Shown piece after piece: positions 62,785 to 64,000 of a stretch of 64,000 nucleotides of DNA; the stretch's first letter is position 1; each line of letters opens with the position of its first letter. The notes beneath the pieces were generated by a model. The model saw only the letters and a list, made by a program, of their open reading frames with translations. It did no database searches and had not been told where the DNA came from. This DNA is from Fictibacillus sp. b24. Its GTDB lineage: Bacteria > Bacillota > Bacilli > Bacillales > Fictibacillaceae. The position numbers and the translations under genes were made by a program. The stretch covers positions 3,162,001 through 3,226,000 of the forward strand of contig NZ_JAUCES010000005.1 of NCBI RefSeq assembly GCF_030348825.1. The letters are read 5' to 3'.

Positions 62785-63777
62785 ATGAAGGTATTAATTA
62801 TTGGCGGTACACGTTTTTTAGGGAAACATTTAGCAGATTCCTTTAAAAGCAACAGCCATGAGGTTACTTTGTTTCATAGAGGAAACACAGCAGAAAAAGG
62901 CAGTCAGGAAAATATTCAGGAAATCATTGGTGACAGAGATGAAGACTTGTCGTTACTGCAGAAGCGCACTTGGGATGTTGTTGTTGATACTTGCGGGTAC
63001 TTTCCGAAACAAGTTCGTAAAACCGCTGAAGCTCTCCATAAAAACACGAAATCTTACATTTTTATTTCTTCTGTTTCCGTTTATGAAGATCAATCCGTAC
63101 GATATCTTACGGAAGAAGCAAAGACTGCTGCCCTTGCGAATCCGGATATAACCGAAATTGGTGAAAATTATGGAGCTCTTAAAGCAGCATGTGAACAAGA
63201 AGTGATTAAAGTTTTTCAGAATCAGGCTTTAGTAATTCGTCCTGGATTAATTGTCGGGCCTAACGATTATACTGATCGGTTTACGTATTGGCCAGATCGA
63301 GGTGTTCAAGGCGGAGAAATCTTGATCCCTGATATGAAAGATCCTACAGTTCGATTCATCGATGTACGCGATTTAGCGAATTGGATTGTTTTGATGGCTG
63401 AAAATGAAGAGAGCGGCACTTTTCAAGCTGTTGGGGGAAGGTACAATTTTAATGAGTTTGTGAAAAAATGCATAACGGATCACGCAAAGTCTAGAATTGT
63501 TCCTGTTTTTGAATCGTACTTATTAAAAGAAAAGGTTGGCGAGTGGATGGAAATCCCCCTCTGGATCGCAAGTGATGAATATAGAGGGTTAGATTATGCG
63601 GATGACTCTAAGGCGATAAACAAAGGACTAATTTTCCGTCCAGTAGAAGAAACCATCCAAGATACAGCAAAATGGTCACAAGCTAGAAACCTAAAACCTG
63701 ATGAGTGGAGAGCTGGGCTGCATCCAGATAAAGAAAAACAATTGCTGCAGAAATGGAAAGATCAAGTGAAAGAATAA
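62785..63777 (+). CDS. NAD-dependent epimerase/dehydratase family protein
   Basis: A 330-residue extended short-chain dehydrogenase. The Rossmann motif is IIGGTRFLGKHLA (about 4-16), and the catalytic Tyr-x3-Lys is in NYGALKAACEQ. The early FHRGN and the RFIDVRDLANWIV stretch recall the chloroplast CSP41-like or isoflavone-reductase-like group of the family. The ATG at 62785 is 12 bp after the MFS stop, suggesting cotranscription with the regulator and transporter. The substrate is unknown. Confidence 0.87.
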   Translation: MKVLIIGGTRFLGKHLADSFKSNSHEVTLFHRGNTAEKGSQENIQEIIGDRDEDLSLLQKRTWDVVVDTCGYFPKQVRKTAEALHKNTKSYIFISSVSVYEDQSVRYLTEEAKTAALANPDITEIGENYGALKAACEQEVIKVFQNQALVIRPGLIVGPNDYTDRFTYWPDRGVQGGEILIPDMKDPTVRFIDVRDLANWIVLMAENEESGTFQAVGGRYNFNEFVKKCITDHAKSRIVPVFESYLLKEKVGEWMEIPLWIASDEYRGLDYADDSKAINKGLIFRPVEETIQDTAKWSQARNLKPDEWRAGLHPDKEKQLLQKWKDQVKE

Positions 63778-63941
63778 AACTCCATTTTTTTCGCATCTTC
63801 AACTAAAAATACATGAATGCCCATGGCACTTGTCCATACCATTTGTCCCCTAGAGACATATAGTAGGATTGTGAGATACAAAATCTCTCCTGTCGGCAAG
63901 AGGCCGGCAGAGCAATTCCCTACCCCCCATTTCTTCATCAT
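63762..63941 (-). CDS. Possible small hypothetical protein overlapping the epimerase end
   Basis: A 59-residue minus-strand frame starting MMKKWGVGNCSAGLL, with plausible protein composition (ILYLTILLYVSRGQMVWTSA, then GIHVFLVEDAKK). It overlaps the end of the epimerase gene by 16 bp. The ribosome binding site is weak. The hairpins listed for this region suggest it may instead be a structured RNA. Low confidence. Confidence 0.3.
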   Translation of the reverse strand: MMKKWGVGNCSAGLLPTGEILYLTILLYVSRGQMVWTSAMGIHVFLVEDAKKMEFYSFT

Positions 63942-63958
63942 GCGTTCGGTTTTCTTTA

Positions 63959-63994
63959 CCATAATCCTTTCAAAAGGATTATGGCTTTTTTTTT
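63959..63994 (+). terminator. Terminator near the right end
   Basis: Perfect stem CCATAATCCTTT/AAAGGATTATGG followed by a C and nine T on the plus strand. It probably ends the ArsR-MFS-epimerase transcript. Confidence 0.85.
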
Positions 63995-64000
63995 ATCTAG

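Overview
The window is chromosomal DNA of a low-GC, endospore-forming Firmicute of the Bacillaceae. The evidence is strong GGAGG-type ribosome binding sites, many T-tailed hairpin terminators, and spore genes (spoIIP, ytvI, a GerAB-type permease, two Spo0E-type phosphatases, a PAS sensor kinase). The family-level assignment is firm. The genus (Bacillus, Fictibacillus or a relative) cannot be settled from the sequence alone. No rRNA, tRNA, CRISPR array, prophage or intact insertion sequence was seen.

Layout: 0.3-7.3 kb holds a secreted metallophosphoesterase, an XRE regulator, a PAS histidine kinase, HU and an SDR dehydrogenase. 7.5-11.7 kb is a SNF2 helicase with its coupled partner gene. 12.1-15.1 kb has two tiny Spo0E-like genes flanking a Na+/H+ antiporter, then a 3D-domain wall protein behind a WalR-type box. 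15.2-18.6 kb is a MoxR/DUF58/DUF4129 operon. 18.7-26.7 kb carries an ATP-grasp enzyme, AlkA, flavin reductases, a DJ-1-like protein lacking its cysteine, a PAP2 protein, a Pro/Tyr-rich protein and WrbA. 27-33 kb is a metal-resistance block: csoR-copA-copZ for copper and a CzrA-type sensor with a CadA-type ATPase. 33.7-42.3 kb carries DUF418, an SGNH hydrolase/ABC exporter operon, TerC, YihY, YtvI and an acyltransferase. 42.7-44.4 kb is a subtilisin-like protease. 44.9-51.4 kb is the histidine-utilisation operon hutP-H-U-I-G plus a terminal XRE gene, with a cre-bearing promoter and a HutP attenuator. 52-64 kb carries a GerAB permease, ktrAB behind a c-di-AMP riboswitch, uppP, a cardiolipin synthase, spoIIP, MarR, an ArsR-like/MFS pair and an NAD-dependent epimerase.

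Two repeat systems stand out. The first is a dispersed imperfect palindrome of about 130 bp, present in eleven complete or decayed copies. Its central arms differ between copies but stay complementary, and one copy carries a nested foldback insertion. The second, and the most unusual signal in the window, is a set of four unrelated-looking intergenic tandem arrays (7395, 37828, 50667 and 58391). Each has 5-6 units of exactly 21 bp, made of a locus-specific core of about 9-13 bp and a variable remainder. The shared exact period with unshared core sequence suggests one class of element that I cannot match to a named family.

Working relationships: most genes form short operons with overlaps or gaps under 20 bp. 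Regulation readable from sequence includes CsoR and CzrA operators, WalR and Spo0A-like boxes, CcpA/HutP control of hut, and c-di-AMP control of potassium uptake.
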